DNA from: Agrostemma githago
Taxonomy: Eukaryota > Streptophyta > Magnoliopsida > Caryophyllales > Caryophyllaceae
Length of the DNA stretch: 64,000 nucleotides
Assembly: GCA_958450325.1 (NCBI GenBank)
Contig: OY288244.1
Location: 29,428,424-29,492,423, forward strand
Direction: 5' to 3'
Part shown: positions 12,201-23,696 of the stretch, in pieces
How positions within the stretch are numbered: the first letter of the stretch is position 1
How the letters are laid out: every line of letters begins with the position of its first letter
Position numbers and translations under genes: made by a program
Notes under the pieces: generated by a model
Database searches by the model: none
Seen by the model: the letters and a program-made list of their open reading frames with translations, nothing else
Told to the model about the DNA's origin: nothing

Positions 12201-15200
12201 TCGAGCTATTTTCAAAATTTACCATCAATAATTATAACGAACACCGTTCTGCTTACGACTTGTCTTATTTCCAAAATTTTCTCAATTTCAAAAATTTTAT
12301 ATGCAATGACATTGAGAAACCCGATGAACAGGTACCCCTACCTCATCATCTGGTCGAGCAGCTCGAGCAAAGGGAATCCCGAGATTCGGTAATCGAAGAA
12401 ACCGAGTCCATCAATGTGGGAACCACTTTAGAGCCCCAGATGCTTAAGTTGGGCCTTTCTTTAGATCCAGAGGAGAGAAAACAATTCGCAGACCTCCTCC
12501 AGGAGTTCAAAAATATCTTTGCATGGTCCTACAAGGACATGCCGGGTATAGACCGGGAGATAGCCGAACACCGAATACCCATCAAAGATGGGTGCAAGCC
12601 GGTAAAGCAAAAACTCAGAAGAATGAAGCCTGAGTGGTCTCTTAAAGTCAAGGAAGAGGTCGATAAACAATTCAAAGCAGGCTTTATACAAGTGTCTGAA
12701 TATCCAGACTGGGTTGCAAACATCGTGCCGGTACCCAAGAAGGACGACAAGGTGCTGGTTTGCGTGGACTTCTGGGACCTTAATAAGGCAAGCCCAAAAG
12801 ACGATTTTCCGTTACCACACATCGACATACTGGTAGATAACACGGCCGATCATGCCGTTCTATCGATCATGGACGGGTATGTCGGTACAATCAGATTAAA
12901 ATGGCAGAAGAGGATATGGGAAAGACCACCTTCATTACACCTTGGGGTACTTACTGTTACACCGTCATGCCATTTGGGCTTATCAACGCCGGGGCCACTT
13001 ATCAACGGACCGCCACTACTTTGCTCCACGACATGATGCATAAGGAAGTGGAGGTCTATGTGGACGACATGATCGTCAAATCCAAGGACCGAAGCGGGCA
13101 CATTTCAGCCCTAAGAAAGTTCTTCACCCGGCTACGTAAATACAACATGAGACTGAACCCACAAAAATGCAGTTTTGGGGTAACGTCGGGCAAATTACTG
13201 GGCCATATCGTTAGCGAACGCGGCATCGAGGTCGACCCAGCTAAAATCAAAGCCATCACCGAGATGCAACCACCCAAGACCGAAAAGGAAATAAGGGGGT
13301 TTCTCGGGAAAGTCCAATACATCAGCCGGTTCATTTCGAAACTAACCATGGTATGCGAACCCATCTTCAAAAAAGCTATGGGACGACAAATGTCAGGCGG
13401 CTTTCGACAAAATCAAGGAGATTCTGTCTGCTCCGCTGGTACTAATGCCACCTCAACACGGTCTGCCTTTGTCGTTATACCTAACGACGACAGAGACGGC
13501 CATGGGGGCTATGCTGGTCCGGACAGTCGATTCAGAAGAACGGGCTATTTACTACATCAGTAAAAAGTTCCTCGAATATGAGTGCAAATATACAATGCTC
13601 GAAAAGACGTGCCTAGCATTGGTTTGGGCCACTAAAAAGCTCCGACATTACTTGCTCAGTCACGAGGTACATGTGTTATCCAAAATGGATCCTATCAAGT
13701 ACTTATTCGAGAAGCCCATCCTCAACGGCAGGATGTCAAGATGGACTTTAATGTTATCCGAGTTCGACCTTAAATTTGTACCATTAAAAGCCATCAAAGG
13801 CCGGGTAGTTGCCGAGTTCCTCGCTGACAGCCCAATATCCGAAGAAGGCCACACCGATACATGGGCCTTTCCTGATAAAGACATATTCCATACCGATACG
13901 GAGGTGTGGGATCTATATTTCGATGGGGCATCCAACTTCCGAGGATTTGGGGTCGGAATCCTGTTAATTTCACCCCGAGGGGAACACACTCCCTTATCAA
14001 TCAAGTTGGACTTCGACGTGACCAACAACGCAGCCGAATACGAAGCATGCATTCACGGGTTGCAAGCCGCCGCTGATTTAGGGGTAACAAACCTCCGGGT
14101 CCACGGTGATTCATCATTGGTCATCAATCAAGCACTCCAAAAATGGAAAACTCGGAACGCCAATCTCGTGGCTTACCAAGCACGGGTAAGGGTTCTAGAG
14201 AAACAATTCCAAAAGGTAGAATACATTTATCTGCCCCGGGAAGAGAATCAGTTCGCAGATGCACTTTCCAAATTAGCATCTTTACTGAACATCCCGGATC
14301 ACCTGACCAGCATGCCAATCTGTGTCGAAAGACGGTCCGAGCCAGCCTACATCCACGCCATTCAGGATATCGAGATAACTGACCCGGAACCTTGGTATCA
14401 AGCTGTCCTAACCTACCTGACAACGGGAGAGTACCCCCCGGAAGCTGAAAATCGGGCCAAAAAGGCCCTACGAAGATTAGGAACCCAATTTGTTCGAACT
14501 GATGACGGGCAATTGTACAAAAAGACGGCACAGGGGCCTCTACTCCTATGCATCGACAAAATACAGGCCGAAAAGGTCATGGCCGAGGTCCACGATGGTG
14601 AAAACGGCCCGCATATGAACGCCCATTTGCTAGCCCGCAAAATCATGAGACTTGGGTACTATTGGAACACCATGGAAACAGACTGTCAGTTGTATGTCAG
14701 ACACTGCCATAACTGTCAGATCTTCGCCAGTGTACAGCATATGCCATCTTCCCTATTATATACCATGACATCACCATGGCCATTTTCGACATGGGGTATT
14801 GACATAATTGGAAAGGTGCATCCTTCTGGGATGGGAGGTCATTGTTTCATTCTAGTGGCCATCGACTACTTCACCAAATGGGTTGAAGCCGAGTCATACC
14901 GTGTCTTGAACGCCAAGCACGTGGCCAAATTTATCCAAAATAAAATAATATGCCGGTATGGGATCCCTCACGAGTTCATCAGCGATCACGGGACCCACTT
15001 TCAAGCCGAAACTGCCACATTGCTGGCAAAATATAAAATTCAAAGGCATACATCTTCGCCTTACCGACCTCAAACAAATGGAGCGGTAGAAACGGCCAAT
15101 AAAACAATTGTCACCATACTTAAAAAGATGGCTGAGAATTACCGGGACTGGCCCGACAAAATACCTTTTGCCCTATGGGGATATCGAACCTCAATCCGCA

Positions 15201-15643
15201 CCGCGACCGGGGCAACCTCGTATTACTTGACATACGGAATGGAAGCGGTCCAACCAGTCGAGCTAGAAGTGCCATCCCTCAGGATTTTACTTGAAAGCCA
15301 AGTACCTGAAGCAGATTGGGTCCAAGCCCGCTACGATTCGCTGGTCCTTTTAGACGAACGACAATCACGAGCCCTCAACAATATCCAAATATAACAAAAG
15401 AGGATCCAACGGGCTTTCAACAAAAGGGTTAGACCCCGAAACATCAAAGAAGGGGATTTGGTCCTAAAATAGGTTCGTGCCTTACTACCGGTTGACCCAA
15501 GGGGTAAATTCAAACCCAACTGGGCTGGGCCATACTTAGTCAAGAAGGTCCTATCAGGAGGAGCGGTAATGCTGACAGACTTGGACGGGAACGAATTTGT
15601 CAACCCAACCAACTTGGACCAGCTGAAGCGCTACTACCCATAA
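9290..15643 (+). pseudogene. gag-pol polyprotein of element 1, multiply disrupted
   Basis: Single-frame Gag-PR-RT-RNH-aRNH-INT. Gag (from ATG 9290) has the capsid-like core at residues ~95-215 and a zinc-knuckle-like C-x2-H-x4-H-x4-C near 10303-10344. The protease motif is Asp-Asp-Gly-Ser (~11009-11020). RT carries YVDD (~13057-13068). The Ty3-type RNase H (13450-13830) has lost its first Asp (LTTTETAMGA). The archaeal-type RNase H (13905-14285) keeps FDGAS, NNAAEYEA, HGDSS and NQFADALS. Integrase has the H-H-C-C finger, then WGIDIIG, SDHGTHF and QTNGAVE. Breaks: TGA at 10754, TAG near 10799, a 1-nt loss near 12884, a ~25-bp deletion near 13373, and stops near 15392 and 15470. The final frame ends RYYP before TAA at 15641. 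No protein can be made whole; parts could still be translated. Confidence 0.95.
12038..12080 (+). repeat. GAGTCN hexamer repeat coding Glu-Ser
   Basis: A run of GAGTCT/GAGTCG/GAGTCC units encodes a (Glu-Ser)n linker between protease and RT. The homologous tract differs in length in elements 2 (46637-46693) and 3 (55366-55424), as expected for a slippage-prone repeat. Confidence 0.8.
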
Positions 15644-15844
15644 ACCTCCATCTCAATGTCATTTGCAAAAATTAATAAAAATTTGTCTTTTTATAAATTT
15701 TCAAAAATTATAGACAAGTCAATAAGCTAGAATTAATTATTCTACTGTCGCACATCTTGAATTAATAATCTTGATGTATTTCGAATATTGCAAAAAAAAA
15801 TCAATCAAATCAAATTTTGAACTACGTTTGGTTTGATTCCGCTA
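15644..15844 (+). other. Spacer after pol of element 1
   Basis: AT-rich non-coding spacer homologous to the region just after pol in elements 2 and 3. It ends at the 8-bp hAT target duplication. Confidence 0.6.
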
Positions 15845-15852
15845 TTTGTGGA

Positions 15853-16680
15853 TAGGAGTGTTCACCGGTCCGGAACCGGACCGGACCGGACCGGACCCGG
15901 TTGGACCGAAGACCGATCGAAGGGATTCATCAGAACCGGAAACCGGACCGGATGGGTGTCAGACCGGACCGGGACCGGACCTGTCGGACCGGTCTGAACC
16001 CGGACCGGACCGGTCGACCCGACTAACGCGTAAATGGTTGTAACTTGTACGTTTTTAACTTGAAAGAATTTGGTTAAGATGCAACGTGTCAACGTATAAT
16101 GTTTACACATGAATACGTAATCAAAATTGAGAAGTAAATAGCAAAGTCCTAGATAAAAATAAAGTACGAAACTAATAATGTATGCTTAAAATTTAATAAT
16201 GACGAATTGACGAGACTAATTAGTAATTCTGTATATTAGTGAATTAGTAATTTTGTTATTTTTGTATAGTATTTTCAATTATTTAAGTATATTTAGCTGT
16301 TTAGGAATTTAGAAGTTAGAATTTATTTAGGAATTAGGTTGATTATATTTTGAGAATATAACAATTTACTAAGTCAAACTTTGGGATTTTGGAAATGTTT
16401 GAAAATCAAATTTACCGACTTGATTACTTGAATAATTGATGAGTTGCGCTTGCGTTCAAACACTTCAAAGTTAGGAAATTGGATTAGCGGTTATTGAATT
16501 CCGGTCTTCCGGTCTGGACCGGGTTTTTCCGGGTTTTAGCCCGGACCGGACCGGAAACCGGATTTGCAGAGAAAGAAGACTCGGGGACCGGACCGATTAG
16601 GGGTAGGTCCGGTTCGGTCTGGACCGACCGGTCCGGTTCGGTCCGGTTGGTCGGTCTGGACCGGTTTTTGAACAGCCCTA
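15853..16680. mobile_element. Non-autonomous hAT-type MITE (828 bp) inside element 1
   Basis: Imperfect terminal inverted repeats read TAGGAGTGTTCACCGG at the left and, inverted, TAGGGCTGTTCAAAAACCGG at the right. An exact 8-bp target duplication TTTGTGGA flanks it (15845-15852 and 16681-16688), the hAT signature length. Both ends are rich in CCGGACCGG-type subterminal repeats in inverted orientation, seen in plant hAT MITEs. The centre is AT-rich and has no transposase. Elements 2 and 3 lack the insertion at the same site, confirming the boundaries. Confidence 0.9.
15865..16017. repeat. CCGGACCGG subterminal repeat array (left)
   Basis: Densely repeated CCGGACCGG and GGTCCGGT variants; the mirror-image array is at 16498-16672. 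They form the subterminal inverted repeats of the hAT MITE. Confidence 0.75.
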
Positions 16681-16684
16681 TTTG

Positions 16685-16722
16685 TGGATATGTAGGCAAC
16701 CCCTCGAAAGGGTACAACCACT
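16685..16722. other. Conserved block between convergent pol and antisense gene (element 1)
   Basis: GGATATGTAGGCAACCCCTC followed by GAAAGGGTACAACCA matches 59195-59229 in element 3 and the complement of 42844-42877 in element 2. It is non-coding and lies between two convergent genes, so a role in 3'-end formation is possible; this is inference. Confidence 0.55.
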
Positions 16723-16876
16723 GCAATAAACGAAAAGACGGGAATGGTGTTCAATAATATGTCTTTTTATCTCGATTACACAAAAAAAAAAAAAACGCCG
16801 GACACGGCATACACACACCAAAAAAAAACCACACCACTAAAAAATAATAATAATATTCAAATAATAATAACGGAGA

Positions 16877-18524
16877 CTAATATCCGGGCATTTTCCCCTT
16901 CCCCTTGTCCTTCGGGTCACGTGGAGCCTGAGGTCTTCGGGGTGGTGGCGAGCGTCCCCGAATCACAAGTGGAACCTCTTTAGCACGAGCCCATTTCTTC
17001 GGCGACGGGTCTTCTATCACGGTCTTCGGTCCAATGCGAGCCCGCACGTGCTCGGGTAGTCTATCCCGTGGGCCAAGTCGGTCCTGCACGGGTAGTCTTG
17101 GGCCCAGTCTCCTTCCCAAGTCAGTCTGGGGGCTCACTTTCCCCCAAGCACCTTTAGCACTAGACCCTTCAGCTTGAGTCTTAGTTTTCTTTTTGTGACC
17201 TGACATTAGACGAACCATGGTAGCCGGGGTGTCACCATCATCGAAGAATCCCCTGTTGTCTTTAGCTTGCTCCCTTCTCAGCAGGTCAAAAGCTTCGTCA
17301 ACCTTCAGCGCAGCTCGGGCTTTAGCATCAGCCGCTTTGGTCCACTTCGTGTAAGAATCTGAAACCCAGATTGAGTGGCGAGGCTTGGCAACGGGCCAAG
17401 TATGCCGTGTGTACCATCTTTGCATCCAGGTATCACACATTACATCAGTCAGTTGGGTAGAGTCACTCACAACTGCTTCAACTTCAGGGATGCGCTGGGT
17501 CCATCCGTACTGCCTTAGTATGCGATCTGGGTAGAGATGAACCGTCTGCCTGAAAGATAGGATCACCTGATAGCGGGCTCTGTCCCTCGGGTCCAAGCCA
17601 CTCCAAAGGTAGATGGGCCACCACGGAACGACCCATCGAATTAGCGGACCACCATGGAAAGACAAAACCTCGTCCCAATACTTTTGCGTAATCTGACGAG
17701 AGAAATCAATGGCCCGCCTCCTCGTCATCACCTGGTTATGACGATAGTTGCCCGCATCAAGGGGAGGATCTATCACTGATAGCCTCTCATAAAGCCAGAT
17801 TTGCAAAAAGGAAACAAAAACATGAGTAAAAGAAAAAATAAAAAAAATCAAAAATCAAAAAAAAAATTGCAAAGTAACATACTTGCAGCAATCGGGTGCT
17901 CCCGGTAAGACGAATTGATGAGTCCCTCTTGCGGCTGTCCAGTCCTTGGATAATCTCGCCAGTGATCAGCCAAGCCGGGCTGTGTTCAGTCTCCATCAAA
18001 TCTACTATGGTCAGGAGACGGGTGTCTCCCATGCAGGATAACAAATCCATATGACCCTCGAAACCGTATACATGAAGCATGCAAAAAGAAAAAGCCCTAC
18101 GGCTGTAAGCCGGTCTAACCCGAACATCAAGAGAATTCATAAATTTCTCAGCCAAGTCGGTCAGAGAAATTTTATCACCCTCCATCATACGGGATACCTC
18201 ATTGTGAGAAAGCCCTAGAAATTCTCGAAGCTTCCTCCTCGGGTCATAGATCGAGTACGGGACGGCTGGACGAAGCACCGAGTTCCACCCTCCTATAGCG
18301 GCAATCTCCTCAGGCAAAGGGCAAACCTCGCCGCGGGGAAAGGCAAAGACATGATATATGTCATCCCAGTAAGCCAAGCATGCATCTAGAAAATAACGAT
18401 CAACCACCATCTGACGGAACGGGTACAGCTGAGTTATCCCCGTCTGATTCAAAGCCACCCTATCCGTGTCCCTAAAGCGACAGGACCACTCCTGCAACAT
18501 CACACTCAACCTATCGATTCCCAT
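16877..18524 (-). pseudogene. Antisense two-exon gene, plant-mobile-domain-like protein (element 1)
   Basis: Exon 1 is 18524-17883 (642 nt, starts MGIDRLSVMLQEW) and exon 2 is 17800-16877. The protein has a W-D-x-x-Y-H-V-F-x-F-P-R-G-E segment, a cysteine-poor helical core, then YPDRILRQYGWTQRIPE. These recall the PMD/DUF7745-like superfamily found in plant transposons and in MAIN/MAIL proteins. The C-terminal ~100 residues are basic low complexity with repeated R-L-G-P-R and end in KDKGKGKMPGY. The gene is convergent to pol and has its own TATA box at 18647-18656. Relative to elements 2 and 3, the splice acceptor reads GCAA instead of CAG, so correct splicing is probably lost here. The function is unknown; a nuclear DNA- or chromatin-related role is only suggested by the family. 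Confidence 0.75.
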
Positions 18525-18646
18525 GGCTAAACTTCTTAAGAAGATAAAGGAACTTTCTTTTTGCCTTAAGGGAAATAAAGAGACTTTCTTTTAAGAAGAG
18601 GTTGATTTGTGATGGGATTTATGAAGAAATCAAGAGCAAGAGAGGG

Positions 18647-18656
18647 CTATATATAG
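18647..18656 (-). promoter_or_regulatory. TATA box of the antisense gene in element 1
   Basis: CTATATATAG lies about 125 nt upstream of the antisense ATG at 18524. Corresponding TATA boxes occur 95-130 nt upstream of the ATG in elements 2 and 3. Confidence 0.6.
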
Positions 18657-18774
18657 CGTTAGCCTTGCAAACTGTTTAGGAAAATTTCCTAATCCTAATT
18701 GGAATCAAACCGCAAGCCTAGTCTCGATACTAGCACGGAAATCTCCATCCCGAACTTTCCTAATCCTTGTTAGG

Positions 18775-18880
18775 GGTCAAAAATCTCAAAGTTTCCAAAA
18801 TTCAAAAATCTCAAGATTTTCAAGATTTCAAAATTCAAAATTTCGAAATTTTCAAAATTTTCAAAATTTCAAAAAATCAT
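18775..18880. repeat. Low-complexity TTCAAAATTT-type tract
   Basis: Repeated, partly palindromic TTTCAAAATTC/TTTCGAAATTTT units in the non-coding region between the antisense promoter and the polypurine tract of element 1. A similar, weaker tract is at 61315-61380 in element 3. Confidence 0.6.
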
Positions 18881-19222
18881 TTTCCCCAGCGCGAGTCATT
18901 TTACTATCTACATGTTGCATGCATTTTACGTGACTTATACAGGCACGACTCAAACAGGGACGTGCAACCCACGATATCTCCCCAGCGGAAGCCAACGGCG
19001 GCATTTCACGGGATGGGCCTACATACAGGCGCACCCAGGACTTATGCGACAAGTCCAATTCCCCACGGAGTTATCGGCTCAGGTATGACTTCTAGCTTAC
19101 AGCTGGCGAGCCCTTCACACGAGTCTAATGGACTATAAACGACCCGGCCGGAAGTCCGCCATCTTTCAATCCTCGATTGGCCTGGTGGCTACTCTGACTT
19201 TCGCCTTGTCCAAGCCTCAGTC

Positions 19223-19235
19223 AGAGTGGGGGCTC
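19223..19235 (+). promoter_or_regulatory. Polypurine tract of element 1
   Basis: AGAGTGGGGGCTC directly precedes the 3' LTR. The same sequence is found in element 3 (61714-61726) and, complemented, in element 2 (40290-40302). Confidence 0.8.
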
Positions 19236-21680
19236 TGTAGACACCCGCATTTTGACTGCCAGGTGTCTATGGCAGTTTCTAAAAAAACACCAGATGATGA
19301 TCGGACGCTAACGTGCTTCTATGCGCTCGGATACGGGCTCAAATCCATTAATTGCTGGCTAACACACTTACAGATTACAAACCTCACAAAATCAACCTCG
19401 AATCCAGGTCCAGTGGGCCGTTTCCAATCAAATAAGACTAATTTGGGTCAAAACCGACACCGGAAATAAAACCGACTTTTAGCGATTGGGTCAACCTCGG
19501 TCAAAGTCGTTCCGAGACACATACGAAACATCCACCCAGGTATCAAGGGGCCAACTCAAAAATCAAAACCCACAAAACATCCAATGTACAATCCAAAAAG
19601 ACAGACCTTTACACTACAACTGACCCACCCGATCGAATGGGTCCGACCGGACGGACCGTGCTACTCAACCAAGCCCGAGGGCTACCCGGAGCACCTAACC
19701 CTAGCTAGGGGATGTATAGCCTTGCCTATATAAGCAACCCTCATGCAATACATGGAACAACTTTTTTCACAACCTCAAGAACCCTAATCTTACACATACA
19801 GCCCTAATCAAACCCTAGCAATTCTACACTAGCAAAAATCCTAAACCTAGTTTTAGGAATCAATCCCGAGCCACCATAACTTAACTTCCATAAAACCTCG
19901 AAGACTCTTGTGTAAAGCCACGGTTACGAGTACGCTCCGAGACAAGAACATGTAGGTTGAGGGTGTCAAAACCCCTTTCTCTCCTTCTCTTCCTCTTGTC
20001 ATCTTCATCTTTTTCGCGTTTTTTTGTTTTATTTCGTTCCTTGCATTATAATATCGATAATAACTAATACAAAACACTAAAATACTTATCGATTTGTGTC
20101 GAATAAGAGGGGTATCGGAATATGGAAACACGAATATACAAGTGTACTGCACACAGCGTTGACGGTCGCTTGTTCCAATACCCCGATTATTTGATTATTG
20201 AGATAAGTTAACTTAAACAATTTTTTTTTATTTCGTTTTCATCATTGTTCGAGTCATATATTTACATTAATTTTCAAAAACAAGCATTATATTTAATAAG
20301 GGTCGAAACCCGTTGACGCGGATCTGACATCCTAATCCTTAGGGATTTATTTCGATGACGGAAAAGCCGAGGGAATCAAGTTTTCATTCAAGCAAAGTGT
20401 CGATACGTTAGATCCGATGCCAATTCCATAATTGGATGTCGAGTCTAATAATCTAATCAAACAATTTAGCCAATTCAAGTTTTCGTTGATTCTAACGTAG
20501 ATGTTATTTAATTCGTTCGAATCATGACACTACAAACGCGGAGGAATATCTATATCATCTTGGTTATTTTAAACGATTCAAATCAATTTTCTTTATCTTT
20601 TTCACTATAGTATTCCATATCGATTCCTTAATCGAATATGGGATATGACGAGCATCACAATTAGAATCGAGTATAAATCATTCTAAGTATTCGATATCGA
20701 TTTCATAATCGAATATTGAATATAACGAATGTCGAAAATATTAAGTCGGGTATAAATCAGTCCATATTTGTACGCGATTTATCAAAATTAACAGTTTTTG
20801 AAAAACCGAGTCCGGGGCAGCTTATGGCGCGAGTCGCGCGTCTCGGGCGAGTCGCGCCCCTCTCGGGCGAGTCGCACGGTTTTCTGAAAACCGCGACGCA
20901 CATCTTCGTTTTTAATTCCTTGTTTTTTTATATCGACTTTCCCGGCATACTTCAAGTTTTTGATATATTTTCCTTGACCTCGGTCAACGCGTGTTAATCA
21001 ATCACGTGTCATAATATTTTTCAAAATCATGCGTTAATTCATTTGCATCATTCAATTTATTACTCGTTACATCGTTACTAACGGTTTGATTGTTTCCTTT
21101 GTCGATTTTTGTCGTTTATTTTATTTTACTAAAATGAACCCACATGATAAAATTCCACTTTGACGTAGAATTAATTGCATTAAATTGACATAGAAACCCA
21201 CTTTTCATTTCCTCACATGTCTAGGGAAAATAATCTTTGCATATCATTTTCCCGTTTAACTAACGCGCGTATTGGAATTCATTCAAATTCTTAGTAGAGG
21301 CCGCTAATGTGCGGGCGGGGTTGGGTGTCCTTTGTGGGCTTCCCAACACGTACCCTCACCCCTTACTCAGAACCTCGGTTTCCGGATGCCCGAAACCGTT
21401 GGCGCACGAGAGTCATTCAATGCATAATATCCGATAATGTCGGTATTGGTATCAAATGCAAATGGACGAGCCCAATAAACTCTGACATCGGAAATGGGCC
21501 GTATTTTGTATACGGACCACTACGACATAGAGTGGGCTCGAATGATTCCGAATAACCACAAAATTCGGTGGCGACTCCACTTCAACCTAAATTTCAATTC
21601 GATCCGTTTCATATGGAGATTCATTCGCCTACCCAAACCCGCGCGTGGCCGCGTCGGGGTGGACCTATGTCATGTCCACA
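19236..21680 (+). repeat. 3' LTR of element 1
   Basis: Begins TGTAGACACCCGCATTTTGA and ends CATGTCCACA, directly followed by the target duplication ATATA at 21681. TATATAA is at 19727-19733. Compared with the 5' LTR the CpG-rich cluster (about 20815-20880) is rearranged. Confidence 0.95.
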
Positions 21681-21685
21681 ATATA

Positions 21686-22170
21686 GATAGGACTTGATTG
21701 AAATTATGTTTAATGGATGAAGTTTAATTGTGTTTTGAGTCTTATTTTTATTAAAATATGAGATGTTAGATTAGCTAAATTATGCATGAGGGATATTCTA
21801 ATAATAGGACTTTGCGTGGATGCTATTATTTTTGACGATTTTAATACGATATTCTAATCCCTCATTTGAGATTTGTTTCAAAAAACAATTATGCATGAGG
21901 GATGACTTGTTAAAGTTTTCATTATATAATATGCATGGTTATATGTTGTATCGTGTATTCCGTTGAACCTTGCGGGAACGTTGTTTTTTTTTTTGCAATT
22001 TTTTTTACATATATATTTAACTTCAAAAACCATACTACTTGTGCCCTTCGGTACGTTTATAGTTGAAAAATATCAAATTTAATTTTGGAATGAATCGAAA
22101 AGTTGTATCATATGTTAAAATAATTGTAGGTCTTCGAATAAGAATTCGGTGTCACAAAATATATGTCATA
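21686..22170. other. AT-rich intergenic spacer
   Basis: No gene or recognised repeat. It contains two similar segments with ATTATGCATGAGGGAT (near 21779 and 21890) and ends at the CATGT target site of the solo LTR. Confidence 0.5.
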
Positions 22171-22175
22171 CATGT

Positions 22176-23696
22176 TGTAGACGCCCACATTTGGCTGCTA
22201 GGTGTCTATAGCGGTTTCCAAAAAACACCCGATGATGATCGGACGCAAACATGCTTCTACGAGCTCGGATATGGGCTCGAAACCGTTAATTTCTGGCTTG
22301 AGCTTTTTACGGAGTACAAATCTCACAAAACCGACCTCAAATTCAGGCCCAGTGGGTCGTTTCCAATCAAATAAGACTAATTTGGGTCAAAATCGACACA
22401 GGAAATAAAACCGTCTTATAGCGATCGGGTCAAACCCCGGTCAAAGCCGTTCCCAGAAACAAAATAGCCATACAAATACTAAGAGTCCAACCCAAATACA
22501 AGATCTACAAACATATCCAACCTAAGGTCAAAAAATCCGGACCCCTTCGCTCCAGCTGACCCACTCGATCGAGTGTCAGCCCACTCGATCGAGTGGGCCC
22601 TCAACAGGCCCGTGTGCGGCAACTTTTGGCCACTCGACCGAGTCAGTAAGATACCCGGTCGAGTAACCCTAGACGAGGGTGGGGGATATTGCCTATATAT
22701 ACACCCCTTTTGCATGCAATTAATCATCATTTTACACCCTTCACAACCCTAATCACCCATCTTCAACTTACAACCCAAGCAACTTACAAACCCTAAACCG
22801 CCATAACTCAATTTACGTAAACCTCGATACTCCCGTGCTCAAGCCACAATTAAGCGAGTCCCGTCCGAGAACACGAAACATGTAGGTTGAGGGTGCAACA
22901 ATCCCAATTTCTTCTCTCTTTTTCTCCTTCCTCTCGTCTTATTTTTTTATTTTTACCTAATATCAATAATATTATTAGTATCAAGACATTAAAATACTTG
23001 CGGATTCGTGTCGAGTGTAAAGGATGACGGGATAAGAAAATCCGAATATACAAGGGTGTCGCACTCTATGTTGCCGGTCGTTTATCCCGACACCCCGAAC
23101 GTTTAATTGTTGAAGCGAGTCAACGTCAACAATAGCGTTTTATTTTGTCGCGTCTCTAGTCATGTTTTTTTTGTTTTTCGCGTCGTCATCATCGTTATTA
23201 TTAACATCACGTACATCGTTTTCCAAAACTATTTCGAATTGAACACGTTTAAAGGCGATATTAGCATAAGACCCTTCTAACCCTTTTACGAGTAGTAACA
23301 GTGGTGGAGCCCTCCGAGGAGCCCCGCCCTAAGTACTCAAAGGCATGATGGGATCGCAAATGCTCCCCTTTAAACATGTTCGGTTCCTTTTTAGGTTAGA
23401 CCAAAACTTTTTGATGCAGATCCGACATTACATAATCCGCAAGGATTAATTACGATGTCGGGATGCGGAGGAAATCTATTTTTGGATCTAATCAAACAAG
23501 TAAAATATATTTCCAAGGATGCGATACCGACTCCATAGTCGAATATCAAATCTAACGGAATCTATCAAAAAAAGCCAAAACAGCCCTCCATGTGAGTCGC
23601 GCGGATCTCATGCGAGTCGCGCGCCTGTGCAAGTCGCGCGGATCCCTGGAAATCGTGACACAAAGGAAATTATTTAGTCTTAATTCAATTAACAAT
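22176..23696 (+). mobile_element. Solo LTR of a related Tat family, left part (interrupted by element 4)
   Basis: Begins TGTAGACGCCCACATTTGGC and is preceded by CATGT (22171-22175). The matching CATGT follows the right part at 37048-37052. There is no internal region, PBS or gag-pol of this family, so it is a solo LTR left by LTR-LTR recombination. A TATATATA box is at 22694-22701. It carries ACTCGATCGAGT palindromes (22560-22670) and GAGTCGCGCG motifs (23584-23645). Confidence 0.85.
22694..22701 (+). promoter_or_regulatory. TATA box of the solo LTR
   Basis: TATATATA in the context GCCTATATATACACCCC, at the same relative place as in the other LTRs. Confidence 0.5.

Larger units (their letters stand above)
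5759..21680 (+). mobile_element. Element 1: complete Tat/Ogre-like Ty3/gypsy retrotransposon, 15.9 kb, inactivated
   Basis: Two LTRs of 2447 and 2445 bp (TG...CA) bound the element and the 5-bp target duplication ATATA flanks it (5754-5758 and 21681-21685). Order: LTR, PBS, leader, gag-pol, convergent antisense spliced gene, polypurine tract, LTR. The dual RNase H (a degenerate Ty3-type copy plus an archaeal-type copy) places it in the Tat branch of plant Ty3/gypsy. By eye the LTRs differ at roughly 50-60 positions (about 2 %), so it is the oldest full copy here. Gag-pol has several stops and frameshifts, and a hAT MITE sits between pol and the antisense gene. Confidence 0.95.

Noticed and set aside
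15846..16043. Frames rich in Gly/Pro/Asp/Arg in the hAT MITE
   Set aside because: They result from CCGGACC repeats and appear on both strands in several frames.
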